DNA from: DASRDU01 sp035560235
GTDB lineage: Bacteria > Acidobacteriota > Blastocatellia > RBC074
Reading direction: 5' to 3'
Assembly (NCBI GenBank): GCA_035560235.1
Contig: DATMAG010000126.1
Coordinates: forward strand, 1-7,577
DNA length: 7,577 nt
In this document: in pieces, positions 7,554 through 7,577 of the stretch
Numbering within the stretch: the first letter of the stretch is position 1
Layout of the letters: every line of letters starts with the position of its first letter
Made by a program: the position numbers and the translations under genes
Notes under the pieces: model-generated
The model's database searches: none
The model's input: only the letters and a program-made list of their open reading frames with translations
Told to the model about the DNA's origin: nothing

Positions 7554-7577
7554 ATGAATATCCTGCCATCAGCAATT
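7554..7577 (+). CDS. Possible start of a rightward gene, cut by the window end
   Basis: ATG at 7554 opens a frame reading MNILPSAI to the edge, with AGAGG (7540-7544) 9 bases upstream. A competing ATG at 7514 in another frame (MFLVTKPETEANNDEYPAIS to the edge) has GGAAAG (7501-7506) 7 bases upstream and is also open. Only 8 or 21 codons are visible, so neither frame nor function can be settled. Either would be divergent from the PLP-enzyme gene across a gap of 101-141 bases. Confidence 0.35.

Noticed and set aside
7468..7569. 9-base inverted repeat ATGGCAGGA / TCCTGCCAT at 7468-7476 and 7561-7569
   Set aside because: Arms are short and 84 bases apart and do not extend. This can easily arise by chance in a region this size.

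Overview
The window reads as ordinary chromosomal DNA from an environmental bacterium, most likely an Acidobacteriota member. The main evidence is the C-terminal domain of the large protein encoded by the first gene. It closely resembles the TIGR03437 domain, a 'Solibacter-type' C-terminal domain found mainly in that phylum. The sequence is moderately GC-rich throughout, and its base composition shows no obvious break that would suggest recent transfer. I see no transposase, integrase, tRNA, rRNA, CRISPR array or phage gene.

Layout from left to right. (1) 64-3330, minus strand: a 1088-residue exported protein made of Asp-box (BNR/sortilin-like) beta-propeller repeats plus the Acidobacteria-type C-terminal domain. 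A GTG start with a strong ribosome binding site fits better than the longest open frame, and a hairpin lies just past the stop. (2) 3546-4064, plus strand, divergent from gene 1: a 172-residue SRPBCC (START/polyketide-cyclase-like) protein. (3) 4183-5568, plus strand: a 461-residue major facilitator transporter of the anion:cation symporter type, with its own plausible promoter. (4) 5569-5903: a 335-base gap with a small hairpin and a striking 30-bp perfect inverted repeat. (5) 5904-6170, plus strand: an 88-residue protein of unknown function. (6) 6177-7412, minus strand and tail-to-tail with gene 5 (6 bases between stops): a 411-residue PLP-dependent class V aminotransferase of the VC1184/TIGR01976 cysteine-desulfurase-like family. 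(7) 7413-7577: an upstream region that probably contains the first codons of a rightward gene cut by the window edge.

The genes do not form an evident pathway or operon. Strands alternate, each plus-strand gene has its own gap, and the predicted functions (extracellular propeller protein, hydrophobic-ligand-binding fold, organic-anion uptake, PLP enzyme) do not converge on one substrate. I found no convincing new multi-gene system. The items most worth checking are the large inverted repeat at 5669-5744, the cysteines in the active-site region of the class V aminotransferase, and the uncharacterised 88-residue protein.
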